From: Anaerovibrio sp. RM50 | GTDB taxonomy: Bacteria; Bacillota; Negativicutes; Selenomonadales; Selenomonadaceae | Direction: 5' to 3' | NCBI RefSeq assembly: GCF_000622005.1 | Contig: NZ_JHWV01000013.1 | Coordinates: 1-64,000, forward strand | DNA length: 64,000 nt | Made by a program: the position numbers and the translations under genes | The notes under the pieces: model-generated | The model's database searches: none | Told to the model about the DNA's origin: nothing | The model's input: only the letters and a program-made list of their open reading frames with translations | Shown: piece by piece, positions 33,156 through 41,422 of the stretch | Layout: each line of letters starts with the position of its first letter | Numbering within the stretch: the first letter of the stretch is position 1

Positions 33156-33845
33156 ATGGTGAAAACAATTGGCATTATTGGTGGTATGGGGCCCATGGCA
33201 ACAGTGGATCTGATGAAGAAGATTATCTTGGCAACACCGGCTTCCTGTGATCAGGAGCACATTCCCATGCTGGTGGACAATAACTGCATGGTTCCGGACC
33301 GCACAAAAGCCATTAAGGGGATGGGCCCATCTCCGGTGCCGGAGATGATGAAAAGTGCGAAAAGGCTCGTGGCGGGTGGAGCGGATTTTCTTATCATGGC
33401 CTGCAACACGGCACATTATTTCCTGCCGGAGATTTTGCCGCATATTAATATTCCTGTGGTTTCCATTATTGATGTGGCAGTGGCCAGCATAAAAGAAAAG
33501 GGCTATAAGAGCGTTGGGCTTCTGGCTACCAGCGGTACCATCAGCACAAAGCTGTATCAGAGGGCTCTGGAGGACAATGGCATTAAATGCATTACCCCAG
33601 CTGCGGAGAAACAGCATTTTGTGGATGACATGATTTATGACGGGGTGAAGGCCAATAATGAAAATTATGACACCACAGTCGTTAGAAATTTGCTGAAGGA
33701 AATGAAGGAGCAGGGGGCAGAGGCCTTTATTTTGGGCTGTACTGAGGTGCCGGTGGCTGTGACCATGTACAATCTGGAAGGGATATTTATTGATTCCACC
33801 GATGAACTGGCCAAGGCGGCTGTGAAATTTGCCCGTGCCGATTGA
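33156..33845 (+). CDS. Aspartate/glutamate racemase family protein
   Basis: A 229-residue PLP-independent amino-acid racemase of the Asp/Glu racemase superfamily (YgeA-like). N-terminus IGIIGGMGPMATVDLMKKI; the two catalytic Cys are in MACNTAH (about residue 78) and LGCTEVP (about 194). AAAGGAG at 33144-33150 precedes ATG 33156; the GTG three bases later is also possible. The substrate may be aspartate, but members with other specificities exist. Confidence 0.88.
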   Translation: MVKTIGIIGGMGPMATVDLMKKIILATPASCDQEHIPMLVDNNCMVPDRTKAIKGMGPSPVPEMMKSAKRLVAGGADFLIMACNTAHYFLPEILPHINIPVVSIIDVAVASIKEKGYKSVGLLATSGTISTKLYQRALEDNGIKCITPAAEKQHFVDDMIYDGVKANNENYDTTVVRNLLKEMKEQGAEAFILGCTEVPVAVTMYNLEGIFIDSTDELAKAAVKFARAD

Positions 33846-33860
33846 ATTTATTGCATTAAG

Positions 33861-33892
33861 AAAAGCAGAGCCGTAACGGACTCTGCTTTTTT
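33861..33892. terminator. Terminator between racemase and DUF554 genes (convergent)
   Basis: AAAAGCAGAG pairs with CTCTGCTTTT and the inner CCG with CGG. A-rich and T-rich flanks let it act on both strands. Confidence 0.88.
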
Positions 33893-33933
33893 AATAAAGG
33901 GAATTGGACTGGTTGACGCAGTCTGATTTTTGA

Positions 33934-34626
33934 TTACATGAAATATTGGATTATCCAGTAGAGGACCGGGGTTACCAACAGGGCCGGCAAATAATCCAGA
34001 ACCTTTATTTTTGTCAGATTAAGCATATTAAGGCCGATAGCCAGTATAAGCAGACAGCCTGTGGAGGAAATTTCAGCAATTATCTCATCGGACAAGAGTG
34101 GTGCAATATATTCTGCCAGCAGCACAATTCCCCCCTGAAAGAAAAAGGTGAATACTGCTGAGCCCATTACGCCTATTCCCATGGTGGCGGTAAACATAAT
34201 CCCCGATACAAAATCCAGCAGGGATTTGGTGTACAGCATGGCAAAATCAGCCCGCAGGCCGGCATTTAATGAGCCCACAATAACCATGGCACCCACATTC
34301 ATAATCAGGCAGGAAGTCACAAAGGCATTGGCCATTCTGGCCGCTTCCCCCGCACCGGCAAAATGGGAGGTCAGGCGGGCAGCTCCGCGGTTTATCCGGC
34401 CATCAAGATCACATAATTTACCAATAAACACGCCTATTACCACCGATACAATCAGCAGCAAAATATTTTTTTCCACAATGGTGCCCTGAATACCAATAAC
34501 CACGGTACACAGCCCAAGGGCTTCCATAATGGCATCAGAGATTCTTTGAGGAATACCCTTTCTCAGCAATAAGCCCATGAGGCAGCCGATAATAATGGCA
34601 ACGGTGTTTACAATAACAGCAAAAAT
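33934..34626 (-). CDS. DUF554 membrane protein, apparent ATT start
   Basis: A DUF554 family membrane protein with about seven hydrophobic helices; function unknown. The first ATG on the minus strand (34578) would remove 16 residues that match the family N-terminus (family pattern M-x-G-T-I-V-N-T-x-A-I-I; here VIVNTVAIIIGCLMGLLL). Reading upstream, no ATG, GTG or TTG occurs in frame before a stop. An ATT at 34626-34624 aligns with the expected first residue and has a strong GGGGAG exactly nine bases upstream, so ATT is proposed as the start (230 residues). Confidence 0.8.
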   Translation of the reverse strand: MFAVIVNTVAIIIGCLMGLLLRKGIPQRISDAIMEALGLCTVVIGIQGTIVEKNILLLIVSVVIGVFIGKLCDLDGRINRGAARLTSHFAGAGEAARMANAFVTSCLIMNVGAMVIVGSLNAGLRADFAMLYTKSLLDFVSGIMFTATMGIGVMGSAVFTFFFQGGIVLLAEYIAPLLSDEIIAEISSTGCLLILAIGLNMLNLTKIKVLDYLPALLVTPVLYWIIQYFM

Positions 34627-34635
34627 AAGACATCA

Positions 34636-34641
34636 CTCCCC
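34636..34641 (-). promoter_or_regulatory. Ribosome-binding site that supports the ATT start of DUF554
   Basis: On the minus strand GGGGAG lies nine bases before ATT 34626 and 57 bases before the first ATG. It has no other gene to serve; the only nearby ATG (about 34611) opens a short out-of-frame reading frame. Confidence 0.6.
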
Positions 34642-34719
34642 GAAAACTTACAACTATCACTATTTTAGCACTAAGACAGTATCTAATATAGTTAATTGTT
34701 GTTAAAATAACTAAAATAC

Positions 34720-34776
34720 AAAAGCACCTTGTGGAGAAACGCCATTAAAGGTCGTCTCATGGGCAAGGTGCTTTTT
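34720..34776 (-). terminator. Terminator after the anchored duplicated-domain protein
   Basis: AAAAGCACCTTG pairs with CAAGGTGCTTTT with a 33-base loop that contains further pairing. On the minus strand it follows the stop of the 34790-35407 gene. Confidence 0.75.
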
Positions 34777-34789
34777 GTGGTTTATTATT

Positions 34790-35407
34790 TTATTGCAGCA
34801 TACCACATTCAATCTTTTCAACGTGGTTTAATTCCAGTTCAAAGTCCAATCCCAGGGCCGGGTTGTTGGCGGAGCGGTAAATCATGTGATCTCCCAGCAC
34901 TGCATTTGGCTGGCCATAGGCGGCGATTACTTCATCTGCAGAGGAGCCAACCTTTATTCCCTTGGCAGTTCCCAGACCGTTATGGTCGTCCACCTTGATC
35001 TTGGTAACTATACCATTTGTCACATACAAATCAAAGATGTGCTTGTATTCGTATTCAACAGCGGTTCCTTTGCGGTCGATTTCATGGGGCTCTCCATGAC
35101 GCTGACGAACCGCATCAATGGAGGCACCATAAGATATCTGTCCCAAAACCAGCTGGTCATCGGTAAGAGTGCCTGCAGTGGTACCCTGGGCTGGGGGAAC
35201 CTGTCCAAGCCCTGCTGGCGGAATATTGGACTGATTGTTATTGGCAGCCGGAATGGCCGCATTATTAGGAGCCGGAGCTGCCGGTGCAGCTGTTATTGGG
35301 GGCGCCGTATTGGCCACATACAGGGAGTGGATATAAAAATAGGCCATGGTGCCGCCAATTCCAACTAAAAGAGCAACTACAACCGCCAAGATTGCTTTCT
35401 TGTTCAT
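34790..35407 (-). CDS. Membrane-anchored protein with Ala/Pro linker and a duplicated domain
   Basis: A 205-residue protein: an N-terminal helix (about 5-25) anchors it to the membrane, a ~50-residue linker rich in Ala, Pro and Asn follows, and then a globular domain of two similar halves. Each half holds a glycine-serine turn and a YG.P or HGEP motif (ISYGASIDAVRQRHGEPHEI and IKVGSSADEVIAAYGQPNAV). This pattern resembles SmpA/OmlA-like or DUF4309-like lipoprotein domains. Start ATG 35407 is set by GGAGG on the minus strand; the frame runs further upstream without a ribosome-binding site. Function unknown, probably periplasmic. Confidence 0.8.
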   Translation of the reverse strand: MNKKAILAVVVALLVGIGGTMAYFYIHSLYVANTAPPITAAPAAPAPNNAAIPAANNNQSNIPPAGLGQVPPAQGTTAGTLTDDQLVLGQISYGASIDAVRQRHGEPHEIDRKGTAVEYEYKHIFDLYVTNGIVTKIKVDDHNGLGTAKGIKVGSSADEVIAAYGQPNAVLGDHMIYRSANNPALGLDFELELNHVEKIECGMLQ

Positions 35408-35544
35408 AGTATATTCCTCCTTAACAATATCTGAATGAAGCACCATTATGGTGACTATTTGAAACGTCGTATCCAAGTATTGAATTATTAATGACATTAT
35501 AACCCATTTTTCTAAAATTATCCTTAATTTTTAAAGGAAAGCGG

Positions 35545-35587
35545 AAAAAGCTGAGATTACCGGTAAAAGACCGTAATCCCAGCTTTT
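35545..35587 (-). terminator. Terminator after the ECF S-component gene
   Basis: AAAAAGCTGAGATTACCGG pairs imperfectly with GACCGTAATCCCAGCTTTT; on the minus strand a T run follows. It lies five bases past the stop codon. Confidence 0.85.
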
Positions 35588-35591
35588 AAAA

Positions 35592-36122
35592 TTATCTGCT
35601 AATAGTTACCCTGTCCTTGAGCATTACTGCAGCGAAGTAAAAGGCCACAATGTTTACTGCGGATTTTATCAATAGTCCCGGGGCCGAGGATAATCCTGCC
35701 TCTATGCTGTCGTATAGAATAGCTCCGAAGATGGTGTAGCCTGCTGTCATTATCAGGGAAGCTGAAACCAGGGCTATGAAAGTGCGGGTGGATTTAAGCA
35801 CATGTTTTTCCCCTACATTTTCCACAATGAGGGCGAAGGACAGGGCCATGAGAAATTTTATCAGTATAGTAGGTCCTATCCACAATGGGAAGCCTCCCAA
35901 CAGATCCGCAAAGGCGGAACCGATACAGCCTGCCCATATTCCCTGCCGGCGGCCTGCCAGCAATACTATGAGAAAAATTGCCGCATCACCCAAATGAGCA
36001 TATCCCAGAGGAATTGGAATCTTAGGCACAAAGGTGGCTAAAAATACCACCGATGACATAACTGCCACAAGGCACATTTCCCGTGTCGTCCATCTTTGTT
36101 GATTAATCGGCGAAATATTCAT
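35592..36122 (-). CDS. ECF transporter S-component (riboflavin-type family)
   Basis: A 176-residue membrane protein of the ECF substrate-binding family related to riboflavin and other vitamin S-components. Five to six hydrophobic segments; the conserved early motif HLGDAAIFLIVLLAGRRQGI and GSAFADLLGG are visible. Without a riboswitch or a pathway neighbour the vitamin cannot be named. It has its own promoter with an unusual palindromic start-site region. The shared ECF ATPases and T-component must lie elsewhere. Confidence 0.85.
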   Translation of the reverse strand: MNISPINQQRWTTREMCLVAVMSSVVFLATFVPKIPIPLGYAHLGDAAIFLIVLLAGRRQGIWAGCIGSAFADLLGGFPLWIGPTILIKFLMALSFALIVENVGEKHVLKSTRTFIALVSASLIMTAGYTIFGAILYDSIEAGLSSAPGLLIKSAVNIVAFYFAAVMLKDRVTISR

Positions 36123-36177
36123 ATAAAACCCCTCCCATATCGCCTACTAAACTTATAGGTTATATAATTTAGATTTT

Positions 36178-36205
36178 ATTATATAACTTTCTGATAGTTT
36201 GTCAA
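36178..36205 (-). promoter_or_regulatory. Promoter of the ECF S-component gene
   Basis: On the minus strand TTGACA (36205-36200) and TATAAT (36183-36178) with a 16-bp spacer. The -10 region is part of an inverted repeat TTATATAAT/ATTATATAA spanning about 36160-36186, which could be an operator. Confidence 0.8.
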
Positions 36206-36295
36206 TAAAAATGTAGTTTTATTTGTGTTCATATCATAACAGGGAAAAAGTCATCATATATGCTGACAGGGACCAGTATTATCATTTTAATAATA

Positions 36296-36324
36296 TTGCT
36301 TATATATGGATGGCGTGATAAAAT
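36296..36324 (+). promoter_or_regulatory. Promoter of the NdpA-like gene
   Basis: TTGCTT at 36296-36301 and TAAAAT at 36319-36324 with a 17-bp spacer. Transcription would begin near 36331, before the terminator-like hairpin. Confidence 0.6.
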
Positions 36325-36341
36325 AATATAGCTATTTTGGT

Positions 36342-36370
36342 GCTGCTGTGAAATACAGCAGCTTCTTTTT
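36342..36370 (+). terminator. Attenuator-like hairpin in the 5' leader of the NdpA-like gene
   Basis: GCTGCTGT pairs with ACAGCAGC and is followed by TTCTTTTTT, then the ribosome-binding site and ATG 36384. No plus-strand gene lies upstream that needs a terminator, so it may attenuate this transcript. Confidence 0.65.
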
Positions 36371-36383
36371 TGAGGTGACAGAA

Positions 36384-37385
36384 ATGGTAGTAATTGAAAA
36401 GGCTATTCTTCATATTTTAGATGTAAACGAATCAAACGAGGTATTTTCCGACGAGCTGCTGGAAATGAATGAAGCTACGGCAGAATTCCTCATTAAGCAC
36501 GTGGAAAAGACCATTTCCAGCCAGGATGCCAAGAAGGGCAGCTTCTACGGCAACAGCGAATTTAAGGTTATGCTGGAGGGGTATCTTGCCGGGGAAATGG
36601 AGTTTGTGGACTTTTCCCGTCAGGCGGCAGGGGCTCTTTACAAGGTACTGACCACAGCAGAGGCCGTGGCCTCCACAGATTTGCTTATCTGTGATGCCCA
36701 CATCGATGAAACCAGATATCTGGTTATTTTCAAGTGCAACAACCATCAGGGCTATGTACATCAGATCAACGTGGACGAAAATGGCAAGGTGGCCACCGAG
36801 CTGGTGAATAATTACGCCATTCTTCCGGGTCTGTCCCAGAAAATCGACGAATTTGTATTTATTAACTGTGAGACCATGGATATTCTTTCCAAGTCCCGGA
36901 AATATAATGTGGACGGCAACAGCATTTTCCTTATTCCCGAGCTGTTTTTGGAATGTGCCCAGAACCCGTCTCCTGCTGAAACCATAAAGGAAATCAACAA
37001 GGCAGTAAAGAAGGTCACTGAGGCCTATTGCCAGGATGAGGTGGCGGCAGTTACAGCCGTAAAGAACTTCATTGCTGAAAATATGGAGAAGGAGGCTGTG
37101 CTGGATCCTGTGGCTGTGGGCCGTGAGGTTTTTCAGGACAATCCTTCCATGGCAGCGGACTACAATCATGCCATTGAGACTGCCGGCTTTGCTGAGCCTG
37201 TGGAGGTAAATCAGGAGGCCACCCTCAAGAAGATGAAGAAGCATAAGCTCAGTACGGATACGGGTATTGAGATTACTATTCCTACAGACTATTTTGAGAA
37301 TACGGATTTTGTGGAATTTTTCAAGGAGGAGGACGGCTCCATGTCTATTACCCTGAAAAATATCCAGAACATCATTAACAGATGA
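36384..37385 (+). CDS. Nucleoid-associated protein, NdpA/YejK family
   Basis: A 333-residue cytoplasmic protein of the 37-kDa nucleoid-associated (NdpA/YejK) family. The N-terminus (VIEKAILHILDVNES) and DLLICDAHIDETRYLVIFK are typical. GAGGTGA at 36372-36378 sets ATG 36384; the frame is open from 36348, which overlaps the leader hairpin. hflX starts 14 bases after it. Members bind nucleoid DNA, but their physiological role is not well defined. Confidence 0.8.
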   Translation: MVVIEKAILHILDVNESNEVFSDELLEMNEATAEFLIKHVEKTISSQDAKKGSFYGNSEFKVMLEGYLAGEMEFVDFSRQAAGALYKVLTTAEAVASTDLLICDAHIDETRYLVIFKCNNHQGYVHQINVDENGKVATELVNNYAILPGLSQKIDEFVFINCETMDILSKSRKYNVDGNSIFLIPELFLECAQNPSPAETIKEINKAVKKVTEAYCQDEVAAVTAVKNFIAENMEKEAVLDPVAVGREVFQDNPSMAADYNHAIETAGFAEPVEVNQEATLKKMKKHKLSTDTGIEITIPTDYFENTDFVEFFKEEDGSMSITLKNIQNIINR

Positions 37386-37399
37386 TTTTAAGGTGATTT

Positions 37400-39208
37400 A
37401 TGGTTGTAAATGGCAAGCTGGACAACATAAAATCGGGGGTTATCCAGGAGCTGGAGTCCCTTTATGAGCTGGAAATTCCCCAGGGTCAGATCATTACCCG
37501 TGAGGCGGCGGAAAAAATGCTGGAGCTTACGGGGATTCTGGCCCGTGAGGTGGCGGTGTACATTAACCGCAAGGGCACTGTGGTGCAGGTTTCTGTTGGT
37601 GATGACGCTACTGTGGAGCTGCCGGATATTAAGCAGAGGAGTACCATTCGCCTTTCGGGAATTAGGTGTGTCCATACCCACCCAAGTGCTGATACAAGAC
37701 TGTCGGCACCGGATTTGTCCTCCCTCAGGAGTATGCGCTTTGACTGCATGGTGGCCATAGGGCTAAAAAAAGACAATAAAATATATGGCAGTCTGGCCTT
37801 CCTAAATGGTGAAATGACCGAAGAAGGGGGATACGTGGTAAGCGGTACCAAGGAGCTGCCCTTAAAGGAGCTGAACAATATAGATCTGGTTCAGCTTATT
37901 GTGCTGGTAAATAACGCACTGGGGAAGAATCGCCTTAAGGACACGGAGGAGCATACGGAAAAGGCCATTTTGGCAGGCGTTGCCTTCACCTTCCGTAGGG
38001 ACGACTGGCAGGTGGAGGATTCACTGGCGGAGCTTCGTGGACTGGTGGAAACTGCCGGGGCAGACATAGTGGGTGAGGTTATCCAGAACAAGGACAAGCC
38101 GGATAACGCCTATTTTCTGGGCAAGGGCAAGGTGGAGGAAATCGCCATGCTGGCCCAAAATGTGGAGGCGGACCTGCTGGTTATAGATGATGAAATATCT
38201 CCTTCCCAGCAGAGAAATCTGGAGCTCAGTACCGGCCTGCGGGTGGTGGACCGTACAGCCCTTATATTGGACATTTTTGCCCAGCGGGCCCGTTCCAGTG
38301 CGGGTAAATTGCAGGTGGAGCTGGCCCAGCTGAAATACAATCTGCCCCGTTTGGGGGGGCAGGGGCTGGTAATGTCCAGACTGGGGGGCGGTATTGGCAC
38401 CAGAGGCCCCGGGGAAACCAAGCTGGAAATGGACAGACGCCGTATTCATGGCCGTATCCACGATTTGGAGGAGCAGCTTAAGAAGCTTAAGAATCAGCGT
38501 AAGCTCCACCGTAACCAGCGAAAGCAGTCAAGACTGGCGTCTGCGGCATTGGTGGGCTATACCAATGCGGGTAAGTCAACTATACTTAATGCTTTGTCAG
38601 ATTCTGATGTTTTGGCCGAGGACAAGCTCTTTGCCACCCTTGATCCAACCACCCGTCTGGTGGATCTTGATGAAAAGCTCCAGATTCTCCTTACGGATAC
38701 CGTAGGTTTTATCCAGAAGCTGCCCCATACCCTGGTAAGTGCCTTTCAGGCCACCCTGGAGGAAACCACAGAGGCGGATTTGCTGGTCCATGTGGTTGAT
38801 GCCAGCGACCCTAATTATGAGCTGCAAATAAAGGCGGTTATTAAGGTGCTGGATGAAATCGGGGCAAAGGAAAAGCCCGCCATTTTTGTGTTTAACAAGG
38901 CCGACAGGCTGATGGAACAGGGGGGCACGGATTTTGATGCCCAGCGTATGCTGCAGGGCCGCGAAGGTGTGGTAATTTCTGCAAAGAATCCGGGGGATTT
39001 GCAAAAACTGCGGGATAAGCTGGCCTCCTTCTTTAATCAGGGGAAGGTGGTTATGAAGCTGTGTATTCCTTACACGGAGGGCAGCGTAATTACCCGTCTC
39101 CACGAAGAGGGCAACGTTCTCAATACTGATTATGACGAAAAGGGTACGGTTCTGGAGGTGGAGCTTCCAGTAACCGATGCTGAAGCATATAAAAAATATG
39201 AAATTTGA
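37400..39208 (+). CDS. hflX: GTPase HflX with N-terminal JAMM-like domain
   Basis: HflX is a ribosome-splitting GTPase. The canonical part (about 185-602) has the HflX N-terminal domain (YFLGKGKVEEIA), the coiled linker GGGIGTRGPGETKLEMDRR, and the G domain with GYTNAGKST, DTVGFIQKLP and FNKAD. The protein is ~175 residues longer than E. coli HflX. The extension contains H92-T-H94-P, seven residues, S102, two residues, D105, with E50 at the start of a strand about 40 residues before: this is the JAMM/MPN+ zinc-protease pattern. Such extensions occur in other Firmicute HflX proteins; the JAMM reading is my inference. Confidence 0.93.
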   Translation: MVVNGKLDNIKSGVIQELESLYELEIPQGQIITREAAEKMLELTGILAREVAVYINRKGTVVQVSVGDDATVELPDIKQRSTIRLSGIRCVHTHPSADTRLSAPDLSSLRSMRFDCMVAIGLKKDNKIYGSLAFLNGEMTEEGGYVVSGTKELPLKELNNIDLVQLIVLVNNALGKNRLKDTEEHTEKAILAGVAFTFRRDDWQVEDSLAELRGLVETAGADIVGEVIQNKDKPDNAYFLGKGKVEEIAMLAQNVEADLLVIDDEISPSQQRNLELSTGLRVVDRTALILDIFAQRARSSAGKLQVELAQLKYNLPRLGGQGLVMSRLGGGIGTRGPGETKLEMDRRRIHGRIHDLEEQLKKLKNQRKLHRNQRKQSRLASAALVGYTNAGKSTILNALSDSDVLAEDKLFATLDPTTRLVDLDEKLQILLTDTVGFIQKLPHTLVSAFQATLEETTEADLLVHVVDASDPNYELQIKAVIKVLDEIGAKEKPAIFVFNKADRLMEQGGTDFDAQRMLQGREGVVISAKNPGDLQKLRDKLASFFNQGKVVMKLCIPYTEGSVITRLHEEGNVLNTDYDEKGTVLEVELPVTDAEAYKKYEI

Positions 39209-39229
39209 TTTAGGGAGTAATTTTTACTA

Positions 39230-40474
39230 ATGGTTTTTTCTGAGAAATTAATTGAATTGAAAAAGCAGGTGCTGGCTGAAAGCCAGCCCATGTTTGAACG
39301 CATTGACGCCATTGCTGAGGCCAATACTTTGAAGGTGTTGGATGCCATGCGGGAGTGTCAGGTGGGGGAAGCCCATTTTAATACCACCTCTGGTTACGCT
39401 TACAGTGATGTGGGCCGCATGAAGGCTGATGAACTCTTTGCCAAGGTATTTGGGGCAGAAAGGGCTTTGGTGCGTACCCAGTTCGTATCCGGAACCCACA
39501 CTTTGGCCACGGTTCTCTTTGGTATTCTCCGTCCGGGAGATAAGCTGCTGTCCATCACCGGTGCTCCCTACGATACCATGCAGACAGTTATCGGCTACGC
39601 CTCTGAAAGCAAGGGTTCCTTGAAGGAATTTGGCATTAAATACGATGAACTGGATATGGTGGAGGGCAAGGTGGATATGGCCGGCATTGAGGGGAAGATG
39701 ACTCCCGACACCAAGATGGTGCTTATTCAGCGCTCCCGTGGTTATTCCATGCGTGACCCATTGAGCATTGATGATATTGAGACTATCTGCGCTGAGGTGC
39801 ATCGCATTAAGCCTGACTGCGTGTGCTTTGTGGACAACTGCTACGGCGAATTTGTGGATACCAGGGAGCCAGTGCAGGTGGGAGCTGATATTATGGCGGG
39901 TTCACTTATCAAGAATCCTGGTGGCGGTATTGCCCTTACAGGGGGTTACATCTGTGGCAGGGACGAGCTGGTGGAGCTGGCCTCCTACAGAATGACTTCC
40001 CCTGGCATGGGTGATGAGCTGGGAGCATCTCTGGCCAACAACCGCATGATATTCCAAGGCTTCTTTATGGCTCCCCATGTGGTGGCCCAGGCTATAAAGG
40101 GTGCAGTATTTGCGGCGGGAATGTTCAGTAAATTGGGGTATAAAACCCTGCCACTTCCTACTGATGTGCGCGGCGATATTATTCAGGCGGTGCAGCTTGA
40201 TACTCCGGAAAATCTCATTGCCTTCTGTGGTGGCATTCAGAAGTATTCCCCGGTGGATTCCTTTGCAGCCCCTGAGCCATGGGATATGCCAGGCTATGAG
40301 GACCAGATTATTATGGCGGCAGGCACCTTTGTTCAGGGTGCTTCCATTGAGCTTAGTGCTGACGGCCCTATGCGTGCCCCATATAATGTATACATTCAGG
40401 GGGGAGTAACCTTCGAGCACGCAGTTATTGGAATTATGGGGGCAGCCCAGGCTGTAGAAGATTTAAAGAAATAA
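39230..40474 (+). CDS. PLP-dependent enzyme of the methionine gamma-lyase-like 'aluminium resistance' family
   Basis: A 414-residue fold-type I PLP enzyme of the family often labelled aluminium resistance protein (YnbB-like). Visible motifs are FNTTSGYAYSDVGR, the Asp in VDNCYGEF that holds the pyridine ring, and the PLP Lys in SLIKNPGGGIALTGGY. It follows hflX by 22 bases, the same order as in Bacillus. The reaction is not established for the family; a C-S lyase activity is likely. Confidence 0.88.
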   Translation: MVFSEKLIELKKQVLAESQPMFERIDAIAEANTLKVLDAMRECQVGEAHFNTTSGYAYSDVGRMKADELFAKVFGAERALVRTQFVSGTHTLATVLFGILRPGDKLLSITGAPYDTMQTVIGYASESKGSLKEFGIKYDELDMVEGKVDMAGIEGKMTPDTKMVLIQRSRGYSMRDPLSIDDIETICAEVHRIKPDCVCFVDNCYGEFVDTREPVQVGADIMAGSLIKNPGGGIALTGGYICGRDELVELASYRMTSPGMGDELGASLANNRMIFQGFFMAPHVVAQAIKGAVFAAGMFSKLGYKTLPLPTDVRGDIIQAVQLDTPENLIAFCGGIQKYSPVDSFAAPEPWDMPGYEDQIIMAAGTFVQGASIELSADGPMRAPYNVYIQGGVTFEHAVIGIMGAAQAVEDLKK

Positions 40475-40509
40475 ATAAAAATTGCAAATTTATTTTTTGA
40501 CACAAAAAC

Positions 40510-40535
40510 AGAGAGCAGCCCGGAGGCTGCTCTCT
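40510..40535. terminator. Terminator between the PLP enzyme gene and lexA (convergent)
   Basis: AGAGAGCAGCC-CGGA-GGCTGCTCTCT. T residues follow on the plus strand; on the minus strand GTTTTTGTG follows. Confidence 0.85.
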
Positions 40536-40584
40536 TCGTTTATAAATGTTATCGTTTATATGGGTTATGTGATAATTATATAAA

Positions 40585-41199
40585 TTACATCTGGCGGTAG
40601 ATGCCGATCACTTTTCCAAGGATGGTGACATTCTTCTCGAAGAATGGTTCCATGGAGTCATTTTCCGGCTGGAGACGAATGCAATCCTTCTCCTTGAAGA
40701 AGCGTTTTACGGTGGCAGCCTCGCCGTTCACCAGAGCTACTACAATGTCGCTGTTGTTGGCAGTGCTTTGCTGCTTAACCATGATATAGTCGCCGTCATA
40801 GATGCCGGCATTGATCATGCTCTCACCGTCCACCTTTAGCATGAAGGTTTCGGAGGTGGTGCCAAGAAGATTCTGAGGGAAAGCAAAAACCTCCTCAATA
40901 TTTTCCTGGGCCAAAATTGGGGTGCCGGCAGTTACTGCACCTACCAGCGGTACGTTCACAGTGCGCTCCCAAGGCTTGTCCTCCAAAAGATCAATGGCTC
41001 GTGGCTTGGTTGGGTCGCGGCGGATAAGGCCTGCGTCCTCCAGCTGATTGAGATAGCCGTGTACTGTGGAGCTGGATTTCAGCCCAACAGCCTTGCCTAT
41101 TTCACGAACAGAAGGTGGATAGCCCTTTGCCAAAAGAAATTCCTTGATATACTTGTAAATCTGGTCCATGCGCTCATCAGCACAGCGTTTGCGTCCCAT
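40585..41199 (-). CDS. lexA: LexA repressor
   Basis: SOS repressor of 204 residues. N-terminal winged helix ([22 protein letters not shown]) and a C-terminal S24 self-cleaving domain. The scissile bond is expected at Ala-Gly in VTAGTPIL; the catalytic Ser is in DGESMINAG and the Lys in [14 protein letters not shown]. It is transcribed convergently to the PLP gene and divergently from the FIST-GGDEF gene. Two GTTCT half-sites upstream may serve autoregulation. Confidence 0.96.
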   Translation of the reverse strand: MGRKRCADERMDQIYKYIKEFLLAKGYPPSVREIGKAVGLKSSSTVHGYLNQLEDAGLIRRDPTKPRAIDLLEDKPWERTVNVPLVGAVTAGTPILAQENIEEVFAFPQNLLGTTSETFMLKVDGESMINAGIYDGDYIMVKQQSTANNSDIVVALVNGEAATVKRFFKEKDCIRLQPENDSMEPFFEKNVTILGKVIGIYRQM

Positions 41200-41249
41200 T
41201 AGTCACACTCCTTACATTAACAATTCTGTACCTATAGTATATCATATAT

Positions 41250-41270
41250 ATGTTCTATTGCAAGTGTTCT
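41250..41270 (-). promoter_or_regulatory. Candidate LexA operator half-sites
   Basis: On the minus strand AGAACA occurs at 41256-41251 and again as AGAACA at 41270-41265, 14 bp apart, in the lexA promoter region. They match the GAAC half-site of Firmicute SOS boxes but lack the facing GTTC at the usual spacing, so the site is imperfect. Confidence 0.35.
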
Positions 41271-41422
41271 ACAAACAAAAGTGCTGATTATTTTTTAAAA
41301 TTTTTTGGGTAGAATGTAAAAATAAGTAATGCTAATATCAAAAATAATTTCTCGCGACAGTATAATGAATTATGGTATAATTTTGTCAATAGAGCTATGG
41401 TCTAATGGTTGAGGTGAACTCT

